Assembly: GCF_024752355.1 (NCBI RefSeq)
Contig: NZ_JANTHZ010000002.1
Location: 124,001-188,000 of the forward strand
Source of the DNA: Ancylobacter mangrovi
Lineage (GTDB): Bacteria > Pseudomonadota > Alphaproteobacteria > Rhizobiales > Xanthobacteraceae
Length of the DNA stretch: 64,000 nt
Direction: 5' to 3'
The translations under genes were made by a program, and so were the position numbers. Under the pieces are notes generated by a model. The model did no database searches. It saw only the letters and a program-made list of their open reading frames with translations, and was not told the origin of the DNA. Of the stretch, positions 45,599 through 55,552 are shown piece after piece (positions within the stretch are counted from its first letter, which is position 1; each line of letters begins with the position of its first letter).

Positions 45599-45963
45599 GG
45601 GGTCCTCCTCTGGCCGGACAGCGCCCCGACCGGGCGCGGATGGCTGCCGATTGCTCGAAACAGAGGACAGGAACGGCGCGGGTCGATCCATTCTACGTGG
45701 GTTTGCCCGAATATATTTTCGGCTATAGCGTATCATACCTGCGTATATCCGTCACGTATTCCGGGCGTTTAACAGACGTCTATCCGCCGTCTCCGACGCG
45801 ATCTTAAGTATAATTTTCTCTTCAGCTTACATATCGGCAGGGAATGCTTCTCGTCACGGCGAAGGCGCGATGCGATTCGGCAAAGATGCGTGGCGGGCGA
45901 AAAGACCTGACCCACCGGCACGCGCACCCTCGGCCATCATTCATTCCGGCCCTGGAGGGGCAC
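45599..45963. promoter_or_regulatory. Divergent control region, molybdoenzyme / efflux operon
   Basis: These 365 bases contain no gene. The AT-rich centre holds a perfect inverted repeat, CCGAA-TATATT-TTCGG (45707-45722), a GCGTAT direct repeat near 45728 and 45742, and TATAAT at 45809-45814 that could be the -10 of the plus-strand operon; no good -35 is seen. GGAGG at 45954-45958 is the ribosome site of the efflux gene. Confidence 0.5.
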
Positions 45964-47151
45964 ATGAACATGGCCACGGATCCCGCCAAGCTCGACGCCC
46001 GCCCCGTGCCGGCGCCGCTCCCGCCCGGCCCCGCCATTCCCGGGGCGAAGCCGGCCGTTCCCCCGCCGCCAAAGTCCCATGTCGGGCGCCGGCGCGCCAT
46101 CGAGGCGGCGATCGCCCTCGTCGTGATCGGCGGCCTCGCCGTCGTCGGCACCGAATACTGGAAGGTCTGGCGCTTCGAGGTGGCGACCGACGACGCCTAT
46201 GTGCAGGCGGACATCGTCACCATCGCCCCCCAGGTCTCCGGCTATCTCACCGCGGTCGACGTCACCGACAACCAGCCGGTGAAGAAGGGCGACGTGCTCG
46301 CCACCATCGACCCGCGCGACTACCAGGCGGCGGTCGACCAGGCCGGGGCCGACGTCGCCGAGGCGAAGGCCACCATCGACGACCGGCAGGCGCAGATCGC
46401 CGAGCAGCAGGCGCTGATCGAGGAGGCGAAGGCGCAGATCGTCGCCGACGAGGCGCAGGCGACCTTCGCCGAGCAGAACAACAAGCGCTTCGGCACGCTG
46501 GCGCAGGACGGCTACGGCTCGGTCGAGACCGCCCAGCAGGCGAGCGCCCAGATCACGCAGGCGCAGGCGCAGGTGAGCCGCGACAAGGCGGCGCTCGACG
46601 CCGCGCAGAAACAGGTCGCCACGCTCGACGCCCAGCTCGAGCAGGCGAAGGCGACGCTCGCCCACAATCAGGCGGCGCTCGACAAGGCCAAGCTAGACCT
46701 CGGCTACACGGTGCTGCGCGCGCCGGTGGACGGGGTGGTGGGCGCGCGCACGCTGCGCGTCGGGCAATATGTCGAGCCGGGCACGGCGCTGCTCGCGGTG
46801 GTGCCCCTGCAAGCGACTTACGTGGTCGCCAACTACAAGGAGACGGAGCTGTCGCAGGTGGAGCCGGGGCAGGCGGTCTCGATCGAGGTCGACACCTTCC
46901 CCGACCGGCCGGTGCGCGGCTACGTCGCCAGCCTCGCCCCCGCCAGCGGGCAGGAATTCGCCCTGCTGCCCCCGGACAACGCCACCGGCAACTTCACCAA
47001 GATCGTCCAGCGCATCCCGGTGCGGATCGACCTCGACCCGACCGACCCGCTCGCCGGGCGGCTGCGCCCGGGCATGTCGGTGACGCCGACCATCCATATC
47101 GACCAGCGCTCGCCCGCCGCGCCGGCCACTCCCTCTCCCACCAGATCGTGA
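45964..47151 (+). CDS. emrA: HlyD/EmrA-type membrane fusion protein
   Basis: A 395-residue periplasmic adaptor. A proline-rich cytoplasmic start is followed by one helix (AIEAAIALVVIGGLAVVGTEYW, about residues 40-62), the first half of a lipoyl/barrel-sandwich domain (ATDDAYVQADIVTIAPQVSGYL), a long alanine/glutamine-rich coiled coil (about 115-235), the second lipoyl half (LGYTVLRAPVDGVVG) and a beta-barrel. It links the inner-membrane pump to an outer-membrane channel. The ATG at 45964 or 45970 may be used. The pump gene follows after nine bases. Confidence 0.9.
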   Translation: MNMATDPAKLDARPVPAPLPPGPAIPGAKPAVPPPPKSHVGRRRAIEAAIALVVIGGLAVVGTEYWKVWRFEVATDDAYVQADIVTIAPQVSGYLTAVDVTDNQPVKKGDVLATIDPRDYQAAVDQAGADVAEAKATIDDRQAQIAEQQALIEEAKAQIVADEAQATFAEQNNKRFGTLAQDGYGSVETAQQASAQITQAQAQVSRDKAALDAAQKQVATLDAQLEQAKATLAHNQAALDKAKLDLGYTVLRAPVDGVVGARTLRVGQYVEPGTALLAVVPLQATYVVANYKETELSQVEPGQAVSIEVDTFPDRPVRGYVASLAPASGQEFALLPPDNATGNFTKIVQRIPVRIDLDPTDPLAGRLRPGMSVTPTIHIDQRSPAAPATPSPTRS

Positions 47152-47160
47152 GGTGATGCC

Positions 47161-48726
47161 ATGGACACGACCGCATCGCCTCCCCTCGTGCCGGCCGACG
47201 CCGAGCCGGGGGCCAGCCTCACCACCTGGATCGCCGTATTCGGCTGCATGCTCGGCGCCCTGATCGCCGTGCTCGACATCCAGATCACCAACGCCTCGCT
47301 GCCCGAGATCGAGGGCGGCATCGGCACCGGGATCGACAACGGCACCTGGATCTCCACCGCCTATCTGATCGGCGAGATCATCATGATCCCGCTGACCGAC
47401 TATCTCAGCCGGGTGTTCGGCTTCCGCCGCTTCATCCTCGGCTCGGTGATGCTGTTCCTCGCCTTCTCGATGGGCTGCGCCTTCGCGACCAATCTCAGCG
47501 AGATGATCGTGATGCGCGGCTTCCAGGGCTTCTTTGCCGGCTGCCTGATCCCGCTCGCCTTCACCATGGTGCTGACCCGGCTGCCGCGACGCCAGCAGCC
47601 GGTCGGCATCGCCATCTTCGCGCTCACCGCCACCTTCGGCCCGTCGATCGGGCCGACCATCGGCGGCTATCTGACCGAGCAGTATGGCTGGCCCACCATC
47701 TTCTTCGTGAACCTGATCCCCGGCTCGGTGATGCTCGCCCTGCTCTACCCGACGCTGGAGCGCTCGGCGATGCAGCTCCACCTGCTGCGCGAGGGCGACT
47801 GGTGGGGCATCGGCTTCATGTCGATCGGGCTCGCCTGCCTTCAGACGGTGCTCGACGAGGGCAACAAGGACGACTGGTTCGGCTCGCCGCTGATCGTGCG
47901 GCTCAGCCTCGTCGCCGCGGCCTGCCTTGTCGTCTTCGTCGCCATCGAGCTGACGGTGGAGCGCCCGGCGGTGCAGCTCCGGCTGTTCCTGCGCCGCAAC
48001 TTCGCGCTCGGCACGGTCGCCAACACCATCGTCGGCTTCGCCCTGTTCGGCTCGGTCTACGTGCTGCCGACCTATCTCGACGAGGTGCAGGGCTACAATG
48101 CACAGCAGATCGGCGCGGTGCTGGCCTGGGTCGGGCTGCCGCAGCTCGTCATCATCCCGTTCATGCCGTTCCTGATGAAGCGGATCGACGCGCGCCTGCT
48201 GGTCGGGGTCGGGCTGGTGGTGTTCGCGGTCAGCTGCTTCATGAACAGCCATCTGAGCTTCGACGATGGCGGGCAGCAGTTCATGCTCACCAACATCGTC
48301 CGGGCGATCGGGCAGGCGATCGTCATCTCCCCGCTCGCCAGCATCACAATGATCGGCACGCCGCCGGCGCTGTCGGGGCAGGCGTCCGGCCTGTTCAACA
48401 TGATGCGCAGCCTCGGCGGGGCCGTCGGCACGGCGATCCTCGCGACCATCATCTCCAAGCGCGAGCAGTTCCACTCGAACATCATCGGCCAGTCGGTCAC
48501 GCCGTTCGGCGAGCAGGTGCGCGACTTCCTGGACCGCATGCAGCACTATTTCATGACCCACGGCGTGCCCGACCCGGCGCGGGCCTACCACCAGGCGGAG
48601 GTGCTGCTCGGCAACCTGGTGGCGCAGCAGGCGCTCATCATGGGCTTTTCCGACACCTTCGCGGCGATGGGCGCGCTGCTGCTGTTCGCCGCCATCGCGG
48701 TGGCGCTCATCCGCAAGACGGCATGA
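47161..48726 (+). CDS. emrB: EmrB/QacA-type (DHA2) drug efflux transporter
   Basis: A 521-residue major facilitator protein with fourteen predicted helices, the DHA2 layout. The motifs ISTAYLIGEIIMIPLTDYLSRVFG and FQGFFAGCLIPLAFTM are typical of EmrB. Proton-driven export of hydrophobic compounds through EmrA is expected. No outer-membrane channel gene is present here. A hairpin (TGAGGC/GCCTCA, 48724-48767) follows. Confidence 0.95.
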   Translation: MDTTASPPLVPADAEPGASLTTWIAVFGCMLGALIAVLDIQITNASLPEIEGGIGTGIDNGTWISTAYLIGEIIMIPLTDYLSRVFGFRRFILGSVMLFLAFSMGCAFATNLSEMIVMRGFQGFFAGCLIPLAFTMVLTRLPRRQQPVGIAIFALTATFGPSIGPTIGGYLTEQYGWPTIFFVNLIPGSVMLALLYPTLERSAMQLHLLREGDWWGIGFMSIGLACLQTVLDEGNKDDWFGSPLIVRLSLVAAACLVVFVAIELTVERPAVQLRLFLRRNFALGTVANTIVGFALFGSVYVLPTYLDEVQGYNAQQIGAVLAWVGLPQLVIIPFMPFLMKRIDARLLVGVGLVVFAVSCFMNSHLSFDDGGQQFMLTNIVRAIGQAIVISPLASITMIGTPPALSGQASGLFNMMRSLGGAVGTAILATIISKREQFHSNIIGQSVTPFGEQVRDFLDRMQHYFMTHGVPDPARAYHQAEVLLGNLVAQQALIMGFSDTFAAMGALLLFAAIAVALIRKTA

Positions 48727-48767
48727 GGCGTGTGGGGCGGACGCCACCCGCACGGGCGGTAGCCTCA
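48724..48767. terminator. Weak hairpin between convergent genes
   Basis: TGAGGC at 48724-48729 can pair with GCCTCA at 48762-48767, with further partial pairing inside the 32-base loop. It overlaps both stop codons of the convergent emrB and hyuB-like genes. Confidence 0.35.
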
Positions 48768-50819
48768 GATGCGGATCACCTCGCGGTTCGGCTTGGCATC
48801 GGGCCACGAGCCGAAGAACTTCAGCGCCTGCGGGTGCGGGCGCTTGGCGCTCCATTCGCGCATGAACTCGCCATAGGGCTTGGCCCGGGCGAGGCGGGCG
48901 AGGCGCGCCTCGGCGCGGGCGGCCTCGGTCGCCTCCTCGTCCACCAGCAGCGTCTCGGGCTCGATCACCACATGGTAGACGCGCCGCGCCGTCTCCGGCG
49001 TGATCGCGCGGGTGCGCACATCCTCGGCGACCTCGGCGGCGGGGCGCTCCAGCACGTCGCCATAGCCGCCCCCGCCCTGGGTCGAGGAGCAGATGATCTC
49101 GCCGCGATGGACCACGCGCGCCGGGCGTGCCTGGTGCTCCATCACGATCGTGCCGCCGAACGGGTTCTCCTTCACGAGGTCGGCGTCGCCGTCGGCGAGC
49201 GCCAGCGCGCCGTCCTTCATCGCCGCGACGGCGTCGGTGCCGACCACGCGGATCGCCGGCACCACGGTCTCCGAATAGCCGCCGAACAGGCCGGTATGGG
49301 TGGGGAACTTCGATTCCTTGGTGGTCGCGGTGAACACCGCATAGGGCACCTTGTGCACCACATAGGCGATGGTCACGCCATTGCCGCCGCGCCAGCGCCC
49401 GAAGCCGCCGGAATCGGGCATGTTCTTCTGGTAGAGGTGCAGCAGCGGGAAGGCCCGCTCGATGTCCTCCACGTCCGGCCCCTTGCCCCACGGCCCGTGC
49501 GGGAAGCCGAAGGCGTCGATGCCGTCCATGTCGTGGCGCGCCGACAGGCCCCAGGCGTTGAGCGGGAAGCCCATGAAGTCGACCACCTTGGCGCCGTGCT
49601 GATTGGTGCAGGCGATCATCGGCGCCGAGGAATTGGACGAGCAGAAGCCGCAGACGAGGTCGCGCTGCGGGCTGTCATACATCATCTTGGAGATGGCGAC
49701 GCCGAGCAGCGGGAACACTGCCGAGGCGGTGATCGGCGAGCAGGAGATCGCCGCTTCCGGGTCCGGGTCCATGATGGTGCCGTGCGGGATCACGAAGTCC
49801 ACCGGCTCCATCGTGCCCGCCGAGATCGGGAAGTCGTGGAACGGGAACTGGTAGAGATTGACCGCGCAGTGCGCGCGCACGGAGGGCGCCAGCGCCTGGA
49901 ACGAGCCCTCGTGCTCGGGCGAGGTGCCGGTGAGGTCGATAGTCAGCCGGTCGCCCTTCTTGTGGACCGCGATCGGCACCCGCAGCAGGCTCGCCTCCGA
50001 GCCGGTGGTGTCGATGAACACGACGTGGCGGTAGACGCCGTCGTTCCAGGTCGAGATGCGCTTGCGCGCGCCGTCCTCGGATTCCTTGATCATCTTGCGG
50101 AACAGGCCGGAGAGGAACCGCGCGCCGCGCCGGGCGGCAACCTCCTGCACCCGCAGCCGGATCCGGTCGCAGGCGGCGACGCGCGCCTTCACGTCCGTCA
50201 CCTGCATGCGCGGCGCGCGGGAGATGAAGTTTTCCATCATCATCAGGATGTCGGTCTTCAGGCGGTAGTTCTCGCCGATCTTGATCGGCGTCAGCTTCAT
50301 GCCCTCGTCGTGGCGGCTCACGGCGGTGGTGACCTCGCCGCCCGGCTCCTTGCCACCGGTCTCCGACTGGTGGGCGCCGACCACCACCCAGGAGACGATC
50401 GCACCCTCATGGAAGATCGGCATGATGGCGAACTGGTCGGGATTGTGGATCCCGCCATAGATCGCCTCGTTGCAGTAGAAGACGTCGCCCTCGCGCACGC
50501 CCACGCTCGGGTCCTGCTCGAAATAGCGCAGGATGAACTTCACCGGGATCTGCCCGGTGACGCAGTGCAGATAAGTGCCGCAGGCCGTGGTCACGAGGTC
50601 GCCCTCGGCGGTGTAGATGCCGGCCATGGTGTCGCCGGAATGGAGCATGGAGGAGATGCCCATCAGGGTCATCACCCGCTTGCCCTCCTCCAGGATCATG
50701 TTGAGCTTCTCGGAGAAGATCTCGTAGTCGCCGGGGCCGAGCTCCTCCATCGCCGCGAGCTGCTCGGGGCTGGGTGCGGTCGGCTTGAGGCCGGAGGTCA
50801 CCAGTTCCATGTCGAACAT
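48765..50819 (-). CDS. hyuB: HyuB-type beta subunit of a ketone carboxylase/hydantoinase
   Basis: A 684-residue protein of the hydantoinase B/acetone carboxylase alpha family. Conserved parts are SSMLHSGDTMAGIYTAEGDLV, CNEAIYGGIHNPDQFAIMPIF, and the glycine-rich PDSGGFGRWRGGNGV. These subunits carry the hydrolase or carboxylase site and depend on HyuA partners for ATP. The ATG at 50819 has AAGGAG; the reading frame continues antisense through the next gene but that part is not coding. It is the last of four minus-strand genes whose subunit set (two HyuA, one HyuB, one small zinc subunit) matches acetophenone carboxylase. Confidence 0.85.
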   Translation of the reverse strand: MFDMELVTSGLKPTAPSPEQLAAMEELGPGDYEIFSEKLNMILEEGKRVMTLMGISSMLHSGDTMAGIYTAEGDLVTTACGTYLHCVTGQIPVKFILRYFEQDPSVGVREGDVFYCNEAIYGGIHNPDQFAIMPIFHEGAIVSWVVVGAHQSETGGKEPGGEVTTAVSRHDEGMKLTPIKIGENYRLKTDILMMMENFISRAPRMQVTDVKARVAACDRIRLRVQEVAARRGARFLSGLFRKMIKESEDGARKRISTWNDGVYRHVVFIDTTGSEASLLRVPIAVHKKGDRLTIDLTGTSPEHEGSFQALAPSVRAHCAVNLYQFPFHDFPISAGTMEPVDFVIPHGTIMDPDPEAAISCSPITASAVFPLLGVAISKMMYDSPQRDLVCGFCSSNSSAPMIACTNQHGAKVVDFMGFPLNAWGLSARHDMDGIDAFGFPHGPWGKGPDVEDIERAFPLLHLYQKNMPDSGGFGRWRGGNGVTIAYVVHKVPYAVFTATTKESKFPTHTGLFGGYSETVVPAIRVVGTDAVAAMKDGALALADGDADLVKENPFGGTIVMEHQARPARVVHRGEIICSSTQGGGGYGDVLERPAAEVAEDVRTRAITPETARRVYHVVIEPETLLVDEEATEAARAEARLARLARAKPYGEFMREWSAKRPHPQALKFFGSWPDAKPNREVIRI

Positions 50820-50830
50820 CGCGCGCTCCT

Positions 50831-52990
50831 TCAGCCCTGCTGCGCGGGGGAACGCCCGCCCGCGCCGATGCGGCGGATCAGCCCGTTGCCGTATTCGTCG
50901 AGCAGGAAGCTCCAGCCCGGCTCGACGACGATGGTGGTGTCCGACGCCTCGATCAGCGCCGGGCCCTCGAAGCTGTTGCCGGGCGTGAGGCGCTCGCGGT
51001 CGTAGATGTCGGTCTCGTGCCAGCCGATGTCGCGCCAGTAGGCCGGGCGGGTGCCGGTGCGGGCGGCGGACGGGTCGGCGTCGCCGAGCGGCAGCGTCCT
51101 CGCCGCGGGCTTGGGCATGCGCACGGTGGCGCGGATGACGAAGTTCTCGATCTCCACCCCGGCCTCGGGGGTGAGGCCCATGGCGCTGTAGGCGGCGGCG
51201 TAGTCGGCCTCGAACGCCTTGTAGAGCGCGGCGACGTCGCCTTCCCCGTCGAGATGCAGCACCGGCGAGATGGTGCGGCTGGTGTTGAGCTGGCCGCCGA
51301 ACTTCATGTCGAGCTCGAGCTGCCATTCGGCCTTGTCGGGATCGACGCCCTCGCCACGGAAGTCCTGCCGGCCGCGCTCGATCAGCGCGTCCACCACGGC
51401 GTTGAAGGTGGCGAAATCGTCGAAGGTGCGCCCGTTCAGGTCGATCAGGTGGAGATGGAGCGACTTCTCGTAGAGATGGACGATGTCCATGGTCGAGGAG
51501 CCGAAGGCGCAGAAGGTCGAGGAATAGGGGAACACCACCACGGTCTCGAGCTGTGCCGCCTCGGCGAATCCGGTCGCGTGGACCGGGCCGGCGCCGCCCA
51601 GCGCGAACAGGATGAAGTCGCGCGGGTCGAAGCCCTTGAGCACGGTCTCCTTGTAGATCTCCCCGCCCATCGTGCCGTCGATGACGCGCTTGGCGAGCAG
51701 CGCCGCCTCCTCCACCGGCACGCCGAGCGGACCCGCGACCTTCTCGGCCACCGCCTTGCGGGCGAGGTCGCGGTCGAGCGTCAGCCGCCCGCCATGGAAG
51801 GTGCTGGGGTTGAGATAGCCCAGCACGAGGTCGGCGTCGGTCACGGTCGGCAGGTCGCCGCCCTGGTCGTAGCAGGCGGGGCCGGGATTCGAGCCCGCGC
51901 TCTCCGGCCCGACGGTGAGCTGGTTGCCGAGCAGCGGGTTGACCTGGATGATCGAGCCGCCGCCCGCGCCGATGGAGCGCACATCGAGGATGGTGGCATC
52001 GACGGTCCAGGTGTCGATCACCGGCTGGAACTGGTAGAAGCGGGTCGAGCCCTCCGCCACCATGCCGATGTCGAAGCTGGTGCCGCCCATATCGGCGGAA
52101 ATCACGTTCTTGTAGCCGTAGAGCGGGGCGAGGTGATAGCTGCCCATCACACCCGCCACCGGCCCGCCATTGAAGGTGTTCACGGCCGAGGTCTTCAGCA
52201 CGGAGGCCATGCCGCCGGTGTTGTGCACCATCATCAGCGGCTTGCGGTAGGCGCGCTCGCGGAACTCCTCGGCGATGCCCATCAGCTCGTGATACATCGC
52301 CTGGTGCAGATAGCCGTTCAGCAGCGTCATCATGGTGCGCGGATATTCGAAGATCCGCGGCGACACCTCGCTGGAGAGGAACACCGGCATCGAGCCGAGA
52401 TAGGCGTCGCCATATTCCTCGAGGATCAGCTCCTTGATGCGCTGCTCGTGGACCGGGTTCATGAACGACCACAGCAGCGAGACCACGAAGCTGCGCGCGC
52501 CGCGGTCCACCAGGCCGCGAAGCTGCTCGAGGAAGCGCGCCTCGTCGAGCGGGTAGATCACCTCGCCAGTGGAATCGACGCGCTCGGCGACGCCGACCAC
52601 CATCACCCGGTCGACCAGCGGCTCGGGGCGCTTCATGCGCGCGATGTTGCGCGTCGTCTTGAACGGCAGGCCGTCGGCCCACTGGCTGCAACGGCCGATG
52701 AAGATCGTGTCCTCGAAGCCGTGGGTTGTGATCAGCGCGACCTTGGGGCCGTTGCGCTGGATCAGCTTGTTCATGGCGATGGTCGAGGAGTAGCGCACGA
52801 TGCCGGTCTCGGCGAGCAGCTGCTCCACCGACAGGTCGAGCTTTGCCGCCCCCTCCTCGATCGCCTGCAGCGTGCAGACCGACAGGTCGTAGGCGGTCGT
52901 GCGCGCCTTGCACCACACGCTTTCCTCGCCGCGAGCGATGTAGCAGTCGGTGAAGGTGCCGCCGATGTCGATGTCGATTGCGGTGGTCAT
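50831..52990 (-). CDS. hyuA: HyuA-type ATPase subunit (alpha)
   Basis: A 719-residue protein of the hydantoinase A/5-oxoprolinase/acetone carboxylase beta family. It has the actin-like ATP-binding motifs DIDIGGTFTDCYIA at the N-terminus and ADMGGTSFDIGMV near residue 300. It activates the carbonyl or lactam substrate with ATP. It ends 11 bases before hyuB and starts 31 bases after the gamma-type gene. It is about 50 residues longer than the second HyuA at 53351, and the two are clearly diverged, so they are distinct subunits rather than recent copies. Confidence 0.85.
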   Translation of the reverse strand: MTTAIDIDIGGTFTDCYIARGEESVWCKARTTAYDLSVCTLQAIEEGAAKLDLSVEQLLAETGIVRYSSTIAMNKLIQRNGPKVALITTHGFEDTIFIGRCSQWADGLPFKTTRNIARMKRPEPLVDRVMVVGVAERVDSTGEVIYPLDEARFLEQLRGLVDRGARSFVVSLLWSFMNPVHEQRIKELILEEYGDAYLGSMPVFLSSEVSPRIFEYPRTMMTLLNGYLHQAMYHELMGIAEEFRERAYRKPLMMVHNTGGMASVLKTSAVNTFNGGPVAGVMGSYHLAPLYGYKNVISADMGGTSFDIGMVAEGSTRFYQFQPVIDTWTVDATILDVRSIGAGGGSIIQVNPLLGNQLTVGPESAGSNPGPACYDQGGDLPTVTDADLVLGYLNPSTFHGGRLTLDRDLARKAVAEKVAGPLGVPVEEAALLAKRVIDGTMGGEIYKETVLKGFDPRDFILFALGGAGPVHATGFAEAAQLETVVVFPYSSTFCAFGSSTMDIVHLYEKSLHLHLIDLNGRTFDDFATFNAVVDALIERGRQDFRGEGVDPDKAEWQLELDMKFGGQLNTSRTISPVLHLDGEGDVAALYKAFEADYAAAYSAMGLTPEAGVEIENFVIRATVRMPKPAARTLPLGDADPSAARTGTRPAYWRDIGWHETDIYDRERLTPGNSFEGPALIEASDTTIVVEPGWSFLLDEYGNGLIRRIGAGGRSPAQQG

Positions 52991-53021
52991 GCGTGCATCC
53001 CCGCGGAGGCGAAGCCGGGCG

Positions 53022-53354
53022 TCAGGCCCCGTGCCGGGCTTTGAGGGCGTCGATGTCGAGTTCGATGTCGTGGGTGATCGGATGGCCGGGCGGCAGGTAC
53101 TCGACCTCGATCAGCGTGGCGCAGTTCGGGCAGTAGAACTCGACCAGCCGGCACCATTCCGGGTCGGGCGCGAAGGTGTACTCGCCCTCCACAACCGGCT
53201 CGTGCACCTCGCGCGGGTCGCGGTCGGCGACGAGGCAGCCTTCCTTGTAGTTGGCGCGCGCCGGCCCAAGGTCGTGGTCGCAGCGCCGGCACTGCCAGCG
53301 CTCGCGCGCGAGGTCGATGGCGAGATATTCGGTGATCTCAACCTTGCCGCTCAT
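53022..53354 (-). CDS. Acetone carboxylase gamma-like zinc subunit
   Basis: A 110-residue protein resembling the acetone carboxylase gamma subunit. Two CxxC pairs, C22-R-R-C25 and C75-P-N-C78, can bind one zinc ion. The sequence DLARERWQCRRCDHDLGPARANYKEG at the start and EFYCPNCATLIEVE later are typical. It overlaps the second HyuA gene by four bases, which means the subunits are made together. Its presence separates this cluster from ordinary hydantoinase or 5-oxoprolinase loci. Confidence 0.8.
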   Translation of the reverse strand: MSGKVEITEYLAIDLARERWQCRRCDHDLGPARANYKEGCLVADRDPREVHEPVVEGEYTFAPDPEWCRLVEFYCPNCATLIEVEYLPPGHPITHDIELDIDALKARHGA

Positions 53355-55351
53355 GATGTGATCTCCACCACGCCGCCGCCATGCGGATCGATCTCGAGCG
53401 TGCGGCCCGCCGGCACAAGGATCGAGGTGTGCTCGGTCTCGGCGATGGCCGGGCCGGCGATGCGCGCGCCGATCGGCAGCCGGTCGAAACGGTAGACGGG
53501 CGCGGTGACCCGGCCTTCGGCGGTGACGATCGCCCGCGTGCCGGCGAGCGCGGCGTCCGCCTCCGCCGCCCGCTCGCCGAGCGCGGCCAGCACCGGATGG
53601 GGAATGCGCCCGGTGGCGGTCAGGCGCAGCTCGACATAGCCGCCCGTGCCGCCGCTCGCATCGCCCGCCTGCGCGGCGAGCGCGCCGATCGCCGCCATCG
53701 CCTCCTCGCCCACGGGCAACGGGCCGATGCGCGCCGCGCTGGCGCGGCCGGCGAACACGGCCGCCTCGAGGGTGCTGTCGACCTCGGCCGGCAGGAAGCC
53801 CTCGCCGCGCATGTCGCGCGCCGCCTCCGCCTCCATGCCGGCGATCTTGCCGGCCACGGCGTCGGGTCCCGCACCCGCCGGCAGGATCGCCTCGTAATGA
53901 TGGGTGACGTCGAGCGTCGAGGCTCCGAAGGCGGAGAACACCGGCGCGGTCAGCGGGAAATAGGCCCGCGCCGCGCCGAGCTTCTCGGCGACGCCGACGG
54001 TGAGGAGCCCGCCGCCGCCGCCCACCGCATAGAGCGTGACGTCGCCGAAGCCGGCGCCTTCGGACACGAAGCCGCCGTCGGAAATGTAGCGGGCCAGCCG
54101 CGCCTCCACCGCCTCCTTGGCGGCCAGCATCGCCGCCTCGGGCGCGAGGCCGAGCGGGCCGGCGAGCTCGCGCTCGACCGCGGCGCGGGCGAGGTCGCCC
54201 TTCAGCTTCTTGCGGCCGCCGAGATAGGCGTCGGCCTCGATCAGGCCGAGCGCCAGCCAGACGTCGGTGGGCGTCGCCATGGTGCCGCCGAGCCCGAAGC
54301 CGGCCGGTCCGGGCACCGCGCCCTGGCTGTCCGGTCCGACCGTCAGCGTGCCGTCCGCGGCGCGGATCTTCGAGCCGCCGCCGACGCCGTAGGAGATGAT
54401 GTCGGGGATGCGCTGGAGCACGTCGACATCGCGGATCGGGCGCTGGCTGGCGCCGTTCGGCCGGCCGTTCTCGATATAGGCGACGTCCGAGGTGGTGCCG
54501 CCGACATCGATCACCAGCACCTTCGCATGGCCGAGCGCCTCGGCGGTGACGCCGGCGCCACGCACGCAGGCGGCGGGACCGGACTGGTAGGAATTGATGG
54601 CGCGCGTCTTGGCGACGCGGGTGCAGCCGAAATCCGCCGTCACAATCATCAGCGGGTGGCGGTAGCGGTTGCGGCGGACGAGGTCCTCGGCCTTGTAGAG
54701 CGACTGCGCCAGCGAACGGTGGAAATAGGCGTTGATCACCGTGGTGTTGGCGCGCAGCGCGTCGTCCGGCACCATTGAGATCTGGTGCGAGGCCAGCATC
54801 GGCACCGCGCCGAGATAATGGCGCGGGTACGAGGCCTCCAGCACCGCGCGCACCTTCTTCTCATTGGCCGGGTTGAGATGGGCGTTGGCGAGGCAGATGA
54901 CGAGCATGCGCGCGCCCTGCTCCAGGATCTCGCGCGCCTTGGCCTCGATCTCGTCGGTCGAGGGCTCGCGGACCACCGCGCCGCCGGCATCCACCTCCTC
55001 GTCGAGGCCGACCACGAGCCGCGCCGGCAGGAAGGCGAAGAGCGGGTTGGCGCCGCCCGCGCCGTAGAGCGCTTCCTCCGCGCCGCGCGTCACGATGACG
55101 CCGAGCTTGGGGCCGGAAAGCTGAACCGCCGCATTGGTGGCGATGGTTGAGGAGAAGCGCACCACGCGGGTCTGCGCCAGAAGGTCGCTGGTCGGCAGGC
55201 CGATCGCCTTCGCCCCGCTCTCGATGCAGTTCCAGAAGCACAGGGTGAGGTCGTGGGGCGTGGTGTCGACCTTGACGCCGACCTTGCGGTCGGGACCCGC
55301 CACATAGCCGTCGGTGAAGGTGCCGCCGGTGTCGATGTCGATGGTGTACAC
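53351..55351 (-). CDS. hyuA: HyuA-type ATPase subunit (alpha')
   Basis: A 666-residue second member of the hydantoinase A family. ATP-site motifs are DIDTGGTFTDGYVAG at the N-terminus and VIDVGGTTSDVAYI near residue 275, with RAINSYQSGPAACVRG between them. It is first in the operon, and its stop overlaps the gamma-subunit start. A 12-bp palindrome (55423-55434) lies upstream of the start, in the gap to the divergent enoyl-CoA hydratase gene. Confidence 0.85.
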   Translation of the reverse strand: MYTIDIDTGGTFTDGYVAGPDRKVGVKVDTTPHDLTLCFWNCIESGAKAIGLPTSDLLAQTRVVRFSSTIATNAAVQLSGPKLGVIVTRGAEEALYGAGGANPLFAFLPARLVVGLDEEVDAGGAVVREPSTDEIEAKAREILEQGARMLVICLANAHLNPANEKKVRAVLEASYPRHYLGAVPMLASHQISMVPDDALRANTTVINAYFHRSLAQSLYKAEDLVRRNRYRHPLMIVTADFGCTRVAKTRAINSYQSGPAACVRGAGVTAEALGHAKVLVIDVGGTTSDVAYIENGRPNGASQRPIRDVDVLQRIPDIISYGVGGGSKIRAADGTLTVGPDSQGAVPGPAGFGLGGTMATPTDVWLALGLIEADAYLGGRKKLKGDLARAAVERELAGPLGLAPEAAMLAAKEAVEARLARYISDGGFVSEGAGFGDVTLYAVGGGGGLLTVGVAEKLGAARAYFPLTAPVFSAFGASTLDVTHHYEAILPAGAGPDAVAGKIAGMEAEAARDMRGEGFLPAEVDSTLEAAVFAGRASAARIGPLPVGEEAMAAIGALAAQAGDASGGTGGYVELRLTATGRIPHPVLAALGERAAEADAALAGTRAIVTAEGRVTAPVYRFDRLPIGARIAGPAIAETEHTSILVPAGRTLEIDPHGGGVVEITS

Positions 55352-55422
55352 CCGAGACTCCGCCGCTTCCGGAAGCCGCCCGAGAGGACATCGCCCACGA
55401 GCCGTTTCCGTCTCCGCCCGAT

Positions 55423-55434
55423 CTGTATATACAG
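55423..55434. promoter_or_regulatory. 12-bp palindromic operator candidate
   Basis: CTGTATATACAG is perfectly symmetric and lies 72 bases from the carboxylase start and 118 from the hydratase start, so it could regulate both. It is a two-base longer version of the palindrome at 9067-9076, which suggests a GntR protein of the FCD type. Confidence 0.5.
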
Positions 55435-55552
55435 GTAAACATAGATGACGACGGGGCGGAAGATGCCGCCGAGGTCAAAGTTTAGGCACGGCTGCAATGA
55501 CGCTGCCGCAATGGCACGCAAGGATGTGCCGGGCGTGCGGAGGGGACGAACG

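Noticed and set aside
48765-52916. A single 1383-residue hyuB frame
   Set aside because: Only 48765-50819 has HyuB character and a ribosome site at its start; the upstream part is an off-frame reading of the hyuA gene.
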